Assembly: GCF_047549485.1 (NCBI RefSeq)
Contig: NZ_CP180191.1
Location: forward strand, 62,001 to 126,000
Direction: 5' to 3'
DNA: 64,000 nt
DNA from: Piscinibacterium candidicorallinum
GTDB lineage: Bacteria; Pseudomonadota; Gammaproteobacteria; Burkholderiales; Burkholderiaceae_C
This document shows, piece after piece, positions 1-9,127 of this stretch. Both the position numbers and the translations under genes were made by a program. How positions within the stretch are numbered: the stretch's first letter is position 1; each line of letters starts with the position of its first letter. Below the pieces are notes generated by a model, which worked only from the letters and a program-made list of their open reading frames with translations, had not been told where the DNA came from and made no database searches.

Positions 1-1236
1 CGCCTGCAGGCGCGGCAGCAGGGCCTGGTACAGGGCCGTGACGCCGTCGTCATTGAAGCGGCTGGCCATGGTGCCGAACACGGGCATGGTGTCCGGGCTC
101 TGCGCCCAGGCTTCCTTGTTGCGCTGGACCTGCTTGGCCACGTCGCGCAGGGCATCGGCCGCGCCCTTGCGGTCGAACTTGTTGATGGCCACGAAGTCGG
201 CAAAGTCCAGCATGTCGATCTTCTCGAGCTGGCTGGCCGCGCCGAACTCCGGCGTCATCACGTACATCGACAGATCCACATGCGGCACGATGGCGGCGTC
301 GCCCTGGCCGATGCCCGAGGTCTCCACGATGATGAGGTCGAAGCCCGTGGCCTTGCAGGCGGCGATCACGTCCGGAAGCGCCTTGGAAATCTCTGAACCG
401 GCTTCCCGCGTCGCGAGCGAACGCATGTACACCCGCGGCACCGTGCTCCACGGGCTGATGGCATTCATGCGGATGCGGTCGCCCAGCAGCGCACCGCCAC
501 TCTTGCGCCGGCTCGGGTCGATCGAGATCACCGCGATGTTCAGTGCGTCATGCTGGTCCAGACGGATGCGGCGGATGAGCTCATCGGTCAGCGAGCTCTT
601 GCCCGCGCCGCCCGTGCCCGTGATGCCGAGCACCGGCGTCTTGATGTGCTGTGCCGTGGCGAGCAGTGCATCGCGCTCGGCCGGCGCCATGGCGCCGTTC
701 TCCAGCAGGGTGATGGCGCGCGCCAGCGCAATCCAGTCGCCCCTGAGCTGGGCTGCGGCCACCGTGCCCTTGTCGGCCAGGTTGTAGTCGCAGCGCATGA
801 CCATCTCGCCGATCATGCCGGCCAGACCGAGGCGCTGACCGTCTTCGGGGCTGTAGATGCGCACGCCGTGGCTGGCCAGGTCGCGGATCTCCGGTGGCAC
901 GATCACGCCGCCGCCGCCGCCGAACACCTGCACATGGCCGCCGCCGCGCGCCTTGAGCAGCTCGACCATGTACTTGAAGTACTCCACGTGCCCGCCCTGA
1001 TACGAGCTGACGGCGATGCCCTGGGCGTCTTCCTGCAGCGCGGCGGTGACCACTTCGTCCACGCTGCGGTTGTGGCCCAGGTGGATGACCTCGGCGCCCA
1101 TGCTCATCAGGATGCGCCGCATGATGTTGATGCTGGCGTCATGGCCGTCGAACAGGCTCGCGGCGGTGACGAAGCGCACCTTGTGCGTGGGGCGATAGTT
1201 GGCCAAGGCCTTGGCGTCGGCGGACAGATCGGTCAT
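1..1236 (-). CDS. icmF: Fused isobutyryl-CoA mutase IcmF, N-terminal part (3' end outside window)
   Basis: IcmF converts isobutyryl-CoA and n-butyryl-CoA into each other with adenosylcobalamin, and carries its own G-protein chaperone. The 412 codons seen start at MTDLSADAKA and run off the left edge, against roughly 1,090 for the family. Residues about 15-150 form a B12-binding domain with DGHD (His32 as the expected cobalt ligand), SSYQGGH and a glycine run. From about residue 200 comes the MeaB-like GTPase, with P-loop GITGTGGAGKSS (Lys213) and the later SIDPSRRKSGGALLGDR segment. The order B12 domain then GTPase is typical of IcmF and differs from stand-alone methylmalonyl-CoA mutase. The mutase substrate domain would lie beyond base 1. 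A perfect palindrome lies about 165 bp upstream and may be its operator. Identity is secure; substrate preference is inferred. Confidence 0.92.
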   Translation of the reverse strand, partial: MTDLSADAKALANYRPTHKVRFVTAASLFDGHDASINIMRRILMSMGAEVIHLGHNRSVDEVVTAALQEDAQGIAVSSYQGGHVEYFKYMVELLKARGGGHVQVFGGGGGVIVPPEIRDLASHGVRIYSPEDGQRLGLAGMIGEMVMRCDYNLADKGTVAAAQLRGDWIALARAITLLENGAMAPAERDALLATAQHIKTPVLGITGTGGAGKSSLTDELIRRIRLDQHDALNIAVISIDPSRRKSGGALLGDRIRMNAISPWSTVPRVYMRSLATREAGSEISKALPDVIAACKATGFDLIIVETSGIGQGDAAIVPHVDLSMYVMTPEFGAASQLEKIDMLDFADFVAINKFDRKGAADALRDVAKQVQRNKEAWAQSPDTMPVFGTMASRFNDDGVTALYQALLPRLQA

Positions 1237-1399
1237 GACGGCACTCAGATGAGAACGGAGATTCAGTGAAGGCGGGCGGCTGGCGGCAGCGTGTGGTCAG
1301 CGTAGATCGCCACGCGGACCGGCGTGCGCGGACATTCCCGCGCGCCAAGCCGGCGCAGTGCACCGAGGCGCGGACGCCTTGCCCCGCGAGTCGAAGATC

Positions 1400-1420
1400 T
1401 TACGTTTACGTAAACGTCAA
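1400..1420. promoter_or_regulatory. Palindromic operator upstream of icmF
   Basis: The 16 bases ACGTTTACGTAAACGT at 1402-1417 are a perfect inverted repeat, with one more matching pair (1400/1419) outside a single mismatch. The site lies in the 332-bp gap between icmF (minus) and the gene at 1569 (plus). It resembles the TTTACGTAAACG-type sites attributed to LiuR (MerR family) of branched-chain amino acid degradation, which would suit an isobutyryl-CoA enzyme. No such regulator is in the window, so this assignment is inference. Apart from this site I see no gene or other structure in the gap. Confidence 0.6.
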
Positions 1421-1568
1421 GTAAATGTGATGCGCCGGTGGCCCATTGGTGTCTCGGCGACACATTGTTTGCGTTTGAGACGATTCAGTAGCGAATCAGC
1501 CCTGTGCGTTCTCGGTCTTCCTTAAACTCGCCGCAAACAACACGCAATCAGTCAAACTCTCGGTCGCC

Positions 1569-2546
1569 ATGCGTCCAGATTCAGTACCCGCCCGGACCGC
1601 GCTCGGCAGCCAGGAACTCCAAACCCGGGCCAAGGGCATCTCCCAAAGACTCCGCACCGTCCTCCTTCTGGTGGACGGCAAGCGCACGTCCGCCATGATC
1701 GAAATGCTGGCCGTCAAGGCCGGCGCGCCGGCTGACTCGCTGCTCGTCCTGCAGGACATGGGCATGGTCGAGGTGCCAGCCGAAGCGATTGCCGAGCCGC
1801 CGCCCGCGCCAGCGCCTGCATCGCCACCGGTCGAAGCCGCGGCGCCCCAGCCGGAGGCGATCGCGGCCCCAGAACCCGCGCCTGCACCAGCGGTCGAGCC
1901 GCGGCCCGAACCGGCGGTGCAAGTCGCTCCCGCGCCACCGCCGCCAAGCCCTGCGCCCGCGCCGGCGGTGCCCGTGATCGCACCCAAACCTGCTGCTGCG
2001 CCTGCAGCAGACGCCCCCCGAGATATGCGCAATTGGCTGGGCGCACCGCCGATGGTCGACACGCGGCCGCAGCGTGTCGTCACGCCAGCGCCGACCCCGG
2101 CGCCCAGTCCTGTGCCCGCAGCCGCAGCACCCGCGGCCGTTCCCGTCCCCAAGACGCCAGCAGGCGCAGCCATCCCCGGCGCGCCGTCGCTAGAGACCAC
2201 TCAAAGCTCGGCGATGCCTGAGTGGCCCTCGGACAGCATCCTGAACCGTGACGTGATGGACCTGATGCCCAAGGTCACGGTTGTGCCGCTGCAAAAGGAC
2301 ATTGCCCTGGAGCAGGCGCGTGAGCACCTCATCACGGCGCTGCGCCGCGACGCACCGCAGGAAGGCGCGATGCTGATGGTGAAGATCTCGCGCACCTACA
2401 CCCGGCCGGGGCTGATCGCGCTGCTGTCGGACATCGAGGCCAAGCTCGCCCCCAACACCTCGCCAGCAGACGCCGCAGACACGGTGGCCTTTGCGCGCTT
2501 CCTCATCGAACCGGAACCGCCGATGCCCCCGATCGAACAGGGCTAG
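1569..2546 (+). CDS. Proline/alanine-rich hypothetical protein
   Basis: I do not recognise a named family. The 325-residue product has an N-terminal segment (about 1-75) that looks like a small helical domain: basic, then LRTVLLLVDGKRTSAMIEML. A long low-complexity linker of Pro, Ala, Val and Glu follows (about 75-205). The C-terminal domain (about 215-325) is amphipathic and contains NRDVMDLMPKVTVVPLQKD. There is no signal peptide or membrane segment, so it is probably cytoplasmic. The linker is typical of GC-rich betaproteobacterial scaffolds or regulators. It stands alone, divergent from icmF, and is closed by a clear terminator at 2575. Because the linker can be read open in several frames, the start at 1569 is only probable. 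Confidence 0.7.
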   Translation: MRPDSVPARTALGSQELQTRAKGISQRLRTVLLLVDGKRTSAMIEMLAVKAGAPADSLLVLQDMGMVEVPAEAIAEPPPAPAPASPPVEAAAPQPEAIAAPEPAPAPAVEPRPEPAVQVAPAPPPPSPAPAPAVPVIAPKPAAAPAADAPRDMRNWLGAPPMVDTRPQRVVTPAPTPAPSPVPAAAAPAAVPVPKTPAGAAIPGAPSLETTQSSAMPEWPSDSILNRDVMDLMPKVTVVPLQKDIALEQAREHLITALRRDAPQEGAMLMVKISRTYTRPGLIALLSDIEAKLAPNTSPADAADTVAFARFLIEPEPPMPPIEQG

Positions 2547-2574
2547 CGCGCAATTCACGGCGTACGCTGCGACG

Positions 2575-2612
2575 AAACGGGTGATTCTGCAGACGGAGTC
2601 ACCCGTTTTTCA
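2575..2612 (+). terminator. Rho-independent terminator
   Basis: A 10-bp perfect stem AAACGGGTGA/TCACCCGTTT (2575-2584 and 2599-2608) is followed by a T run. It ends the transcript of the Pro/Ala-rich gene before the antiporter operon. Confidence 0.85.
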
Positions 2613-2698
2613 TTCTTCACGCGGGATTTCCGCGATGCGGCGGTGCATCAAGTGCAAGTAGGCTCTATGCCTCTGATGATTTTCCGCACAACAAGATC

Positions 2699-3781
2699 AT
2701 GACCCTCTTCCTGATGTTCGCCGGCGGCCTGATCGCCCTGGTGATCGGCGCGAGCCTGCTGGTGCGCGGCGCAGCCAAGCTTGCTCTGTCCTTTGGTATT
2801 TCCTCGCTGGTGGTTGGCCTGACCGTGGTCGCCTTCGGCACCAGCGCGCCGGAAGTCGCCGTGTCAGTGGGTGCGGTGCTCAACGGGCAGGTGGACATCG
2901 CCATCGGCAACGTGGTGGGCAGCAACATCTTCAACGTGCTGTTCATCCTGGGCATCTCGGCGTTGATCGCGCCTCTGATCGTGAACATCCAGCTCATCAA
3001 GCAGGAAGTACCGATCATGATCGCGGCCTCGCTGGCACTGCTTCTGATGATCCTAGATGGCAAGCTGGCATTCTGGGAGGCGGGCGTCCTTCTCGCGGCG
3101 CTTGTGGTCTACACGACCTTTCTCGTCATACAGTCTCGCAAGCAGACCGCTGCCGCTGGCAATGGCGAGTTCGACGACGAGGTCGACATGAGCTCCACCT
3201 GGGACCGCCACTGGTCGGTCCAGGTGTTGCTGATCATCGGTGGTCTGGTACTTCTGGTGCTAGGCAGCCGCTGGTTGGTCGAAGCGGCGGTGACCACCGC
3301 GAAGATGCTGGGTGTGAGTGACCTCGTCATCGGACTGACCATCGTGGCGGCCGGCACGTCCCTGCCGGAAGTCGCTACCTCGGTCACCGCGGCCATCAAG
3401 GGCCAGCGTGATATCGCCGTGGGCAACGTGGTAGGCAGCAACACCTTCAACATCCTGGGCTGCCTCGGTCTGTCGGGTCTCATGGCGCCGGCCGGCCTGG
3501 CGGTGGCACCCTCGATCGTCAGCTTCGACATCTGGGTCATGCTGGCCGTGGCTGTGGCTTGCCTGCCGATCTTCATCACCGGCCGCGAGATCGCGCGCTG
3601 GGAAGGTGCGGTCTTTGTTGGCTACTACGTGGCCTATACCGCCTACCTGATCATGGCCTCGCAGGAGCATGACGCGCTGCCGATGTTCAGCAACGCCATG
3701 CTGTATTTCGTGGTGCCGATCACGGTCATCACGCTGCTGGTGTCCTTCTTCCGCCAAAAGAACAGCCCCTCGACCGCATGA
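2699..3781 (+). CDS. Calcium/sodium antiporter (CaCA superfamily, YrbG type)
   Basis: This inner-membrane exchanger moves Ca2+ against Na+ (K+-dependent exchanger branch). The 360 residues fold as two homologous halves of about five hydrophobic segments each. Each half has a GTSAPEVA/GTSLPEVA alpha-1 motif and a GNVVGSNIFNVL/GNVVGSNTFNIL alpha-2 motif, which hold the ion-binding acidic and Asn/Ser residues. An acidic loop near residues 155-165 joins the halves. The length is near the YrbG norm (about 325) with a slightly longer loop and tail. The stop overlaps the mrpA start (ATGA), so it is the first gene of the Mrp operon. Both systems use the Na+ gradient, which suggests coordinated Na+/Ca2+/pH homeostasis. 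Confidence 0.93.
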   Translation: MTLFLMFAGGLIALVIGASLLVRGAAKLALSFGISSLVVGLTVVAFGTSAPEVAVSVGAVLNGQVDIAIGNVVGSNIFNVLFILGISALIAPLIVNIQLIKQEVPIMIAASLALLLMILDGKLAFWEAGVLLAALVVYTTFLVIQSRKQTAAAGNGEFDDEVDMSSTWDRHWSVQVLLIIGGLVLLVLGSRWLVEAAVTTAKMLGVSDLVIGLTIVAAGTSLPEVATSVTAAIKGQRDIAVGNVVGSNTFNILGCLGLSGLMAPAGLAVAPSIVSFDIWVMLAVAVACLPIFITGREIARWEGAVFVGYYVAYTAYLIMASQEHDALPMFSNAMLYFVVPITVITLLVSFFRQKNSPSTA

Positions 3782-6582
3782 GCTTGATCTGGCTGGCGCT
3801 TGCGCCCTACATCGGCGCTGCGCTGATTGCTTGTCTGCCCAACTCCGCCCGCAAGACGGCCGCCTGGCTGGCCGGGGCCACCGCCTTGGTCGCGCTCGCC
3901 ATGGTGCTGGCTGCTGCTCCAGCGGTCTTCGGCGGGCAGATCCTGCGCGATAGCGTCCCCTGGCTGGCCGAGCTCGGCCTGAACTTCGGCTTCCGCATGG
4001 ATGGCCTGGCCTGGATGTTCGCGCTGCTGATCACCGGCATCGGCAGTCTGATCGTGCTGTACGCCGCTTACTACCTGGCCAAGGAAGATCCGGCGCCACG
4101 TTTCTTCATGTTCCTCATGCTGTTCATGGGGGCCATGATTGGCGCGGTCACTGCCGACAACCTGATCCTGCTGGTGGTGTTCTGGGAGCTCACCAGCCTC
4201 GCGTCCTTCCTGCTGATCGGCTACTGGAGCCACCGCGACGATGCGCGCGAGGGCGCAAAGATGGCCCTGGCCATCACGGGCCTGGGCGGGCTTGCGCTGC
4301 TCGGGGGCGTGCTGATCGTCGGCAACATCGTCGGCAGCTACCAGCTCGACGAGGTGCTGCGCGCCGGGGACCAGATCGTCGCCCATCCGCTGTACGAAGT
4401 GGCGCTGGTGCTGGTGCTGCTGGGTTGCTTTACCAAGAGCGCGCAGTTCCCCTTCCACTTCTGGCTGCCGCATGCCATGGCCGCGCCGACGCCGGTGTCG
4501 GCCTACCTGCACTCGGCCACCATGGTGAAGCTGGGCGTGTTCCTGCTGGCGCGCATGTATCCCGCACTCGGCAACACGGAGCCCTGGTTCTGGATCGTCT
4601 CGCTGACCGGCCTGGCCACGCTGATGGTCGGCGCCTACATCGCGATCTTCAAGCATGACCTCAAGGGTCTGCTGGCCTACTCCACCATCAGCCACCTCGG
4701 CCTGATCACGCTGCTGTTCGGGCTGGACGAGAAGCTTGCGATCGTCGCAGGGGTCTTCCACATCCTGAACCACGCGACCTTCAAGGCGGGGCTGTTCATG
4801 GCGGCGGGCATCATCGACCATGAGTCCGGCACACGTGACATGCGCAAGCTCAATGGCCTGATGAAGTACATGCCCATCACCGGCGTGCTGGCCATCATCG
4901 CCAGTGCGGCCATGGCTGGCGTGCCGCTGTTCAACGGCTTCCTGTCCAAGGAAATGTTCTTCATGGAGGCGGTGAACAAGAGCACCCACGCCGCCATGGA
5001 GTGGATCCTGCCGATCGGCGCCACCATTGCCGGCATCTGCAGCGTGGCCTACAGCGCTCGCTTCATCCACGACGTGTTCTTCAACGGCGAACCCGTGGAC
5101 CTGCCCAAGACGCCGCACGAGCCGCCCTGGTTCATGCGCCTGCCGGTGGAAGTGCTGGCCTTGCTGTGCCTGCTGGTGGGTGTGGTGCCCAGCCTGATCA
5201 TTGGCCCCACCCTGGCCGTGGCCGCGCAGGCGGCGCTGCACGGCGGCCCAGGCGAACTGCCGGTCTACAAGCTGACCATCTGGCACGGCTTCAACCTGCC
5301 GCTGCTGATGAGCGCCATCGCGCTGGTGGGCGGGCTGGCCGTGTACTTCTGGCTGCAGAAGCGCATCAACCTGCACACCACCAACCACCTGCCGCGCGGC
5401 GGGCGGGATGTGTTTGTGTGGAAGATGGACCGCATCATCGGCAGCGCCCGCCGCCTCACGCTGGCCCTGCAGAACGGCAGCCTGCAACGCTATTTGCTGC
5501 TGTTCTTCGGCACCGCGTTTGTGCTCGGCGCCTGGCCCTTTGTGCGCGCCGGCTTCAGCAGTGCACCTGTGCCGCAGGCCCTGCCCACCACGCCCCTGTC
5601 CTTCGGCTTTGTGGCGGTGTGGCTGATCGGCATGGCGGGCGCGCTGGCCACGGCCATTTGCTACCAGCGCCGCCTGCTGGCCCTGATGCTCATGGGCGCT
5701 ACCGGTCTGGTGGTGGCGCTGGGCTTCGTCTATCTGTCGGCGCCGGATCTCGCGCTCACGCAACTGTTGGTGGAGATGGTCACCATCATGCTCATGATGC
5801 TGGCCCTGCATTGGCTGCCTGCCGAGAGTCCACCGGAGCGCTCCAGGCTGCGGCAGGCACGTGATCTTGCGGTGGCCGTGCTCGCAGGCGCTGGCGTGAC
5901 CGCAATCGTTTGGCAGGTGCTGACGCGGCCCTTCAATTCGATCTCGCCCTACTTCCTTGAGACCACTGTGCCGCAGGGCGGCGGTTCGAATGCCGTGAAC
6001 GTGATCATCGTGGACTACCGCGGCTTCGACACCCTGGGTGAGATCACCGTGCTCGGCATCGCGGGTCTGATGATCTTTGCCCTATTGCGCAACTTCAAGC
6101 CCGAGGGCCTGCGCCCCATGGCCGGTGAGGCCGAGCGCGACAAGCACCCGCTGCTGCTCAAGCTCATCAGCCGCCTGCTGCTGCCCCTTGCAGCGGTGGT
6201 GGCCATGCATCTGTTCATGCGTGGCCACAACCTGCCGGGCGGTGGCTTCATTGCGGGCCTCGTGCTCGCGATCGCCATCATCCTGACCTACGTGGCCAAT
6301 GGCCAAGCCTGGATGGCGCAGCGTGCCACGGGTGACTACCGCCCATGGATCGGCTGGGGCCTGTTGATCGCGGGCGCAGCCGGCATCGGCAGCTGGTTCG
6401 TGGCGCACCCCTTCCTGACGAGCACTTATGACTACCCCTGGCTCCCGGGGGTGGGCGGCGTGCCGCTGGCCAGCGCATCGATCTTTGACCTCGGCGTGTT
6501 CCTGACGGTGGTCGGCGCCACGGTGCTCGCGCTCCTTGCGATCGCGCGCCTCACTGCCGGAGGCAAACCCACATGGAAGTGA
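3778..6582 (+). CDS. mrpA: Monovalent cation/H+ antiporter subunit A with fused subunit B (MrpAB/PhaAB)
   Basis: This is the largest subunit of the multisubunit Na+(K+)/H+ antiporter and is related to respiratory complex I NuoL. Of 934 residues, the first about 500 are the NuoL/NuoM-like domain, with WELTSLASFLLIGYW, the conserved Lys in FTKSAQFPFHFWLP, and HATFKAGLFM. A MrpA-specific region and a DUF4040-like segment (YLSAPDLALTQLLVE) follow. The last about 150 residues are the MrpB domain (FMRGHNLPGGGFIAGL). The fusion is common in proteobacteria. It overlaps the upstream antiporter by 4 bp and mrpC by 10 bp, so translation is coupled. The fused arrangement accounts for the absence of a separate mrpB. 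Confidence 0.96.
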   Translation: MSLIWLALAPYIGAALIACLPNSARKTAAWLAGATALVALAMVLAAAPAVFGGQILRDSVPWLAELGLNFGFRMDGLAWMFALLITGIGSLIVLYAAYYLAKEDPAPRFFMFLMLFMGAMIGAVTADNLILLVVFWELTSLASFLLIGYWSHRDDAREGAKMALAITGLGGLALLGGVLIVGNIVGSYQLDEVLRAGDQIVAHPLYEVALVLVLLGCFTKSAQFPFHFWLPHAMAAPTPVSAYLHSATMVKLGVFLLARMYPALGNTEPWFWIVSLTGLATLMVGAYIAIFKHDLKGLLAYSTISHLGLITLLFGLDEKLAIVAGVFHILNHATFKAGLFMAAGIIDHESGTRDMRKLNGLMKYMPITGVLAIIASAAMAGVPLFNGFLSKEMFFMEAVNKSTHAAMEWILPIGATIAGICSVAYSARFIHDVFFNGEPVDLPKTPHEPPWFMRLPVEVLALLCLLVGVVPSLIIGPTLAVAAQAALHGGPGELPVYKLTIWHGFNLPLLMSAIALVGGLAVYFWLQKRINLHTTNHLPRGGRDVFVWKMDRIIGSARRLTLALQNGSLQRYLLLFFGTAFVLGAWPFVRAGFSSAPVPQALPTTPLSFGFVAVWLIGMAGALATAICYQRRLLALMLMGATGLVVALGFVYLSAPDLALTQLLVEMVTIMLMMLALHWLPAESPPERSRLRQARDLAVAVLAGAGVTAIVWQVLTRPFNSISPYFLETTVPQGGGSNAVNVIIVDYRGFDTLGEITVLGIAGLMIFALLRNFKPEGLRPMAGEAERDKHPLLLKLISRLLLPLAAVVAMHLFMRGHNLPGGGFIAGLVLAIAIILTYVANGQAWMAQRATGDYRPWIGWGLLIAGAAGIGSWFVAHPFLTSTYDYPWLPGVGGVPLASASIFDLGVFLTVVGATVLALLAIARLTAGGKPTWK

Positions 6583-6932
6583 GCTTCTTCTCGGTTCAAG
6601 GGCTGATGGCGCTCGGGGTCGGCATCCTGGCCGGCTCCGGCATCTGGCTGATGCTGCGTGCCCGCACCTTCGACCTCATCATGGGCCTGACGCTGCTGTC
6701 GTACGCGGTGAATGTGTTCATCTTCCTGATGGGCCGCATCAAGGTAGGCGCACCGCCGATCATTGAAAAGGGCGTGCCGCCCACACTGGCGAGCTATGCA
6801 GACCCGCTGCCTCAGGCGCTGGTGCTCACGGCGATTGTGATCAGCTTTGCGCTCACAGCCGTGATGCTCGTGATCGCCCTGCGCACCCGTGCGGACACGG
6901 GCTCGGACCATGTGGACGGGGAGGATCGATGA
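6573..6932 (+). CDS. mrpC: Na+/H+ antiporter subunit C (MrpC/PhaC)
   Basis: This NuoK-like small subunit has 119 residues and three hydrophobic segments. The typical region GLTLLSYAVNVFIFLMG is followed by the membrane-embedded PQALVLTAIVISFA motif, conserved between MrpC and NuoK. The start overlaps the end of mrpAB and the stop overlaps mrpD (ATGA), as expected for a coupled complex operon. The short hydrophilic C-terminus (RADTGSDHVDGEDR) is unremarkable. Confidence 0.95.
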   Translation: MEVSFFSVQGLMALGVGILAGSGIWLMLRARTFDLIMGLTLLSYAVNVFIFLMGRIKVGAPPIIEKGVPPTLASYADPLPQALVLTAIVISFALTAVMLVIALRTRADTGSDHVDGEDR

Positions 6933-8527
6933 ACCCCGTGCAATGGGTTGCCGGGTCGCTCTGGGCGCACTGGATCATTGTCCCGATCGTGCTGCCCTTG
7001 ATGCTGGGCGCAGCGCTTATCCTGCTCGAGCGCACCCGGCCGGGCTGGGTCGGTGCCCTGTCGGTGCTGGGCGTGGCGGCGCTGCTCGTCGTCAATCTCG
7101 GCCTGCTTGCCAAGGCCGACACCGGGCAGATCAGCGCCTACCTGCTGTCTAACTGGAAGGCACCCTTCGGCATCGCGCTGGCGCTGGACCGGTTGACCGC
7201 CCTGATGCTGGTACTCACGAGTGTGGTGGCACTGGCGGCACTGGTCTATGCGCGCGCGGGCGATGATCGGCGTGGCGCGCTCTTCCACAGCTTCTTCCAG
7301 TTCCAGTTGATGGGGCTGAACGGTGCCTTCCTGACGGCTGACCTGTTCAACCTGTTCGTGTTCTTCGAGGTGCTGCTGATCAGCTCGTATGCGCTGCTGC
7401 TGCATGGCGCAGGCGCCGCACGCCTGAAGGCCAGCGTGCACTACATCACCTTCAACCTCGCGGCCAGTGCGCTCTTCCTGATCGCCGTGAGCCTGCTCTA
7501 CGGCCTCACGGGCACGCTGAACATGGCCGACCTGGCGGTGAAGGTGCCGCAGCTCGGGGCCGAGAACGCGCAGCTGGTGCAGGCCGCGGCACTGCTGCTG
7601 ATGGTGGTGTTTGCTGTCAAGGCGGCGCTGCTGCCCCTGTACTTCTGGCTGCCCGACACCTATTCGGCCGCCACGGCGCCGGCCGCCGCGTTGTTTGCGA
7701 TCATGACCAAGGTCGGGCTCTATTCCATCGTGCGCACCAGCACACTCATCTTCGGCAGTGATGCGGGCGCGGCCGCGGGTACGGTGCAGCCCTGGCTGGC
7801 GGTACTGGCTTTGCTCACCCTGCTGCTTGCGGCGCTTGGCACGCTCGCGGCCACGCGCCTGCGCGGCACCGTGGCCTACGGCGTGGTCGCTTCGGCGGGC
7901 ATCCTGCTGCTGTCTGTGGGTCTGGCGCAGGCGGACACCGTGAGCGCTGGCCTGTTCTACATGGTCAACAGCACGCTTGCGGCCTGCGCCATGTTCCTTG
8001 TGGCCGATCGCGTGATGCTGTCACGCCCCGTCGGTGGAGACACGCTGGCGGCTGCGGCCTTTGGCGCAGATCGCCAGCGGCTTGGCGTCATGTTTTTCAT
8101 CGGCGCCGTGGCGGTGGCCGGTCTGCCGCCCCTGGCTGGCTTCTTCGGCAAGGCTCTGTTGCTCAAGGGCGCGGCGGATTCCAGCCTGAGCGTGTGGGTG
8201 TGGGCCGTGGTGCTCATCTCCAGTCTGCTGCTGGTGGTGGCCTTTGCCCGCGCCGGCGCAAGCCTGTTCTGGGAAAGCGGCAACGAACGCACTCAAGGCG
8301 CGGCTTTCAGTCTGGCGCGCGAGCTGCCCGTGTGGGCGCTGCTGGGCCTGCTGGTGCTCACGAGCGTGATGGCGGGCTCGCTGTCGCGTTACACGCAGGC
8401 CACGGCCGAGCAACTATTCGAGCGGCAGACCTACATCCGTGCTGTGCTGGGCAAGGAGCCCGTGCCGCCGGTGCATGACATCCGCAAGGAAATGAATGAA
8501 CGCGTGAAAGCCGGAGGCGAGAAGTGA
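6929..8527 (+). CDS. mrpD: Na+/H+ antiporter subunit D (MrpD/PhaD)
   Basis: This is the second complex-I-like antiporter subunit (NuoN/NuoM relative), with 532 residues and about fourteen hydrophobic segments. Visible family features are TADLFNLFVFFEVLLISSYAL with its conserved Glu, and the transport-channel Lys in VFAVKAALLPLYFWLPD. It overlaps mrpC and mrpE by four bases each. It would work in the inner membrane, where Na+/H+ exchange is driven by the proton motive force. Length and motifs are normal. Confidence 0.96.
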   Translation: MNPVQWVAGSLWAHWIIVPIVLPLMLGAALILLERTRPGWVGALSVLGVAALLVVNLGLLAKADTGQISAYLLSNWKAPFGIALALDRLTALMLVLTSVVALAALVYARAGDDRRGALFHSFFQFQLMGLNGAFLTADLFNLFVFFEVLLISSYALLLHGAGAARLKASVHYITFNLAASALFLIAVSLLYGLTGTLNMADLAVKVPQLGAENAQLVQAAALLLMVVFAVKAALLPLYFWLPDTYSAATAPAAALFAIMTKVGLYSIVRTSTLIFGSDAGAAAGTVQPWLAVLALLTLLLAALGTLAATRLRGTVAYGVVASAGILLLSVGLAQADTVSAGLFYMVNSTLAACAMFLVADRVMLSRPVGGDTLAAAAFGADRQRLGVMFFIGAVAVAGLPPLAGFFGKALLLKGAADSSLSVWVWAVVLISSLLLVVAFARAGASLFWESGNERTQGAAFSLARELPVWALLGLLVLTSVMAGSLSRYTQATAEQLFERQTYIRAVLGKEPVPPVHDIRKEMNERVKAGGEK

Positions 8528-9009
8528 AGCTGCTGCCCTCCCCGCTCATGTCGCTAGTGATCGCCATCACCTGGCTGCTGCTCAACAACTCCGTGTCGCC
8601 GGGCAACCTCCTGCTGGCCGCGCTTTTTGGCATCAGCATCCCGTGGTTCACGGACCGATTCCGCGGCGAAGACCGGGCGCGCATGAAGCGCCCCGGCACC
8701 ATCATCAAACTTGGCCTGATCGTGCTCTACGACATCGTGATGTCCAACATCACGGTGGCCAAGCAGATCCTCGGCGCGGAGTCCAAGCTCAACCCGCAGT
8801 TCGTTTGGGTGCCGTTGACCATCCGCGATCCGCACGGCATTGCCGCGCTGGCTGGCATCATCACCATGACGCCGGGCACCCTGTCTGCGGACCTCACGCA
8901 GGACCGCACCCACCTGCTGATACATGCCTTCAATGTCGATGACGAAGCCGAGCTGATCGCCGGCATCAAGGCCCGCTACGAAGCCCCGCTGCTGGAGATC
9001 TTCGAATGA
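8524..9009 (+). CDS. mrpE: Na+/H+ antiporter subunit E (MrpE/PhaE)
   Basis: The product has 161 residues, with two hydrophobic N-terminal segments and a soluble C-terminal half. The family stretch ITMTPGTLSADLTQDRTHLL is easily seen. MrpE is specific to Mrp complexes and has no complex I counterpart. It overlaps mrpD by four bases. After it the coupling of the operon is broken by a 118-bp gap that carries a dispersed hairpin repeat. Confidence 0.94.
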   Translation: MKLLPSPLMSLVIAITWLLLNNSVSPGNLLLAALFGISIPWFTDRFRGEDRARMKRPGTIIKLGLIVLYDIVMSNITVAKQILGAESKLNPQFVWVPLTIRDPHGIAALAGIITMTPGTLSADLTQDRTHLLIHAFNVDDEAELIAGIKARYEAPLLEIFE

Positions 9010-9043
9010 ACAGCCAGCACTTCAGAACGCAGATCCAGCATCC

Positions 9044-9107
9044 ATGCGCCTCTTCAGGCCAAAATGGCTGGAAACCCGCATGGGACAAGCGGAAAGCCCT
9101 TTCGGTT
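9044..9107 (+). repeat. Dispersed hairpin repeat, family 1, copy A
   Basis: This copy contains CTCTTCAGGCCAAAATGGCT and then GGACAAGCGGAAAGCCCTTT, which match the copies at 11484, 40259 (inverted), 42586 and 59251. Here it sits inside the Mrp operon, between mrpE and mrpF. The right arm of the hairpin is degenerate (GGAAACCCGC). The repeat happens to be open in the mrpF frame, which creates a false upstream start at 9044. Confidence 0.75.
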
Positions 9108-9127
9108 GCTCAACGGGAGGCAGCGTC

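Noticed and set aside
3643..5811. 722-codon minus-strand frame
   Set aside because: It is His/Gln-rich shadow of mrpAB on the opposite strand. Similar antisense frames at 11540-13207, 21069-23042, 30463-32550 and 36086-37813 were left out for the same reason.
9044..9127. N-terminal extension of MrpF from the ATG at 9044
   Set aside because: The added residues are a translation of the dispersed repeat, and the start at 9128 has a good ribosome site and the family length.
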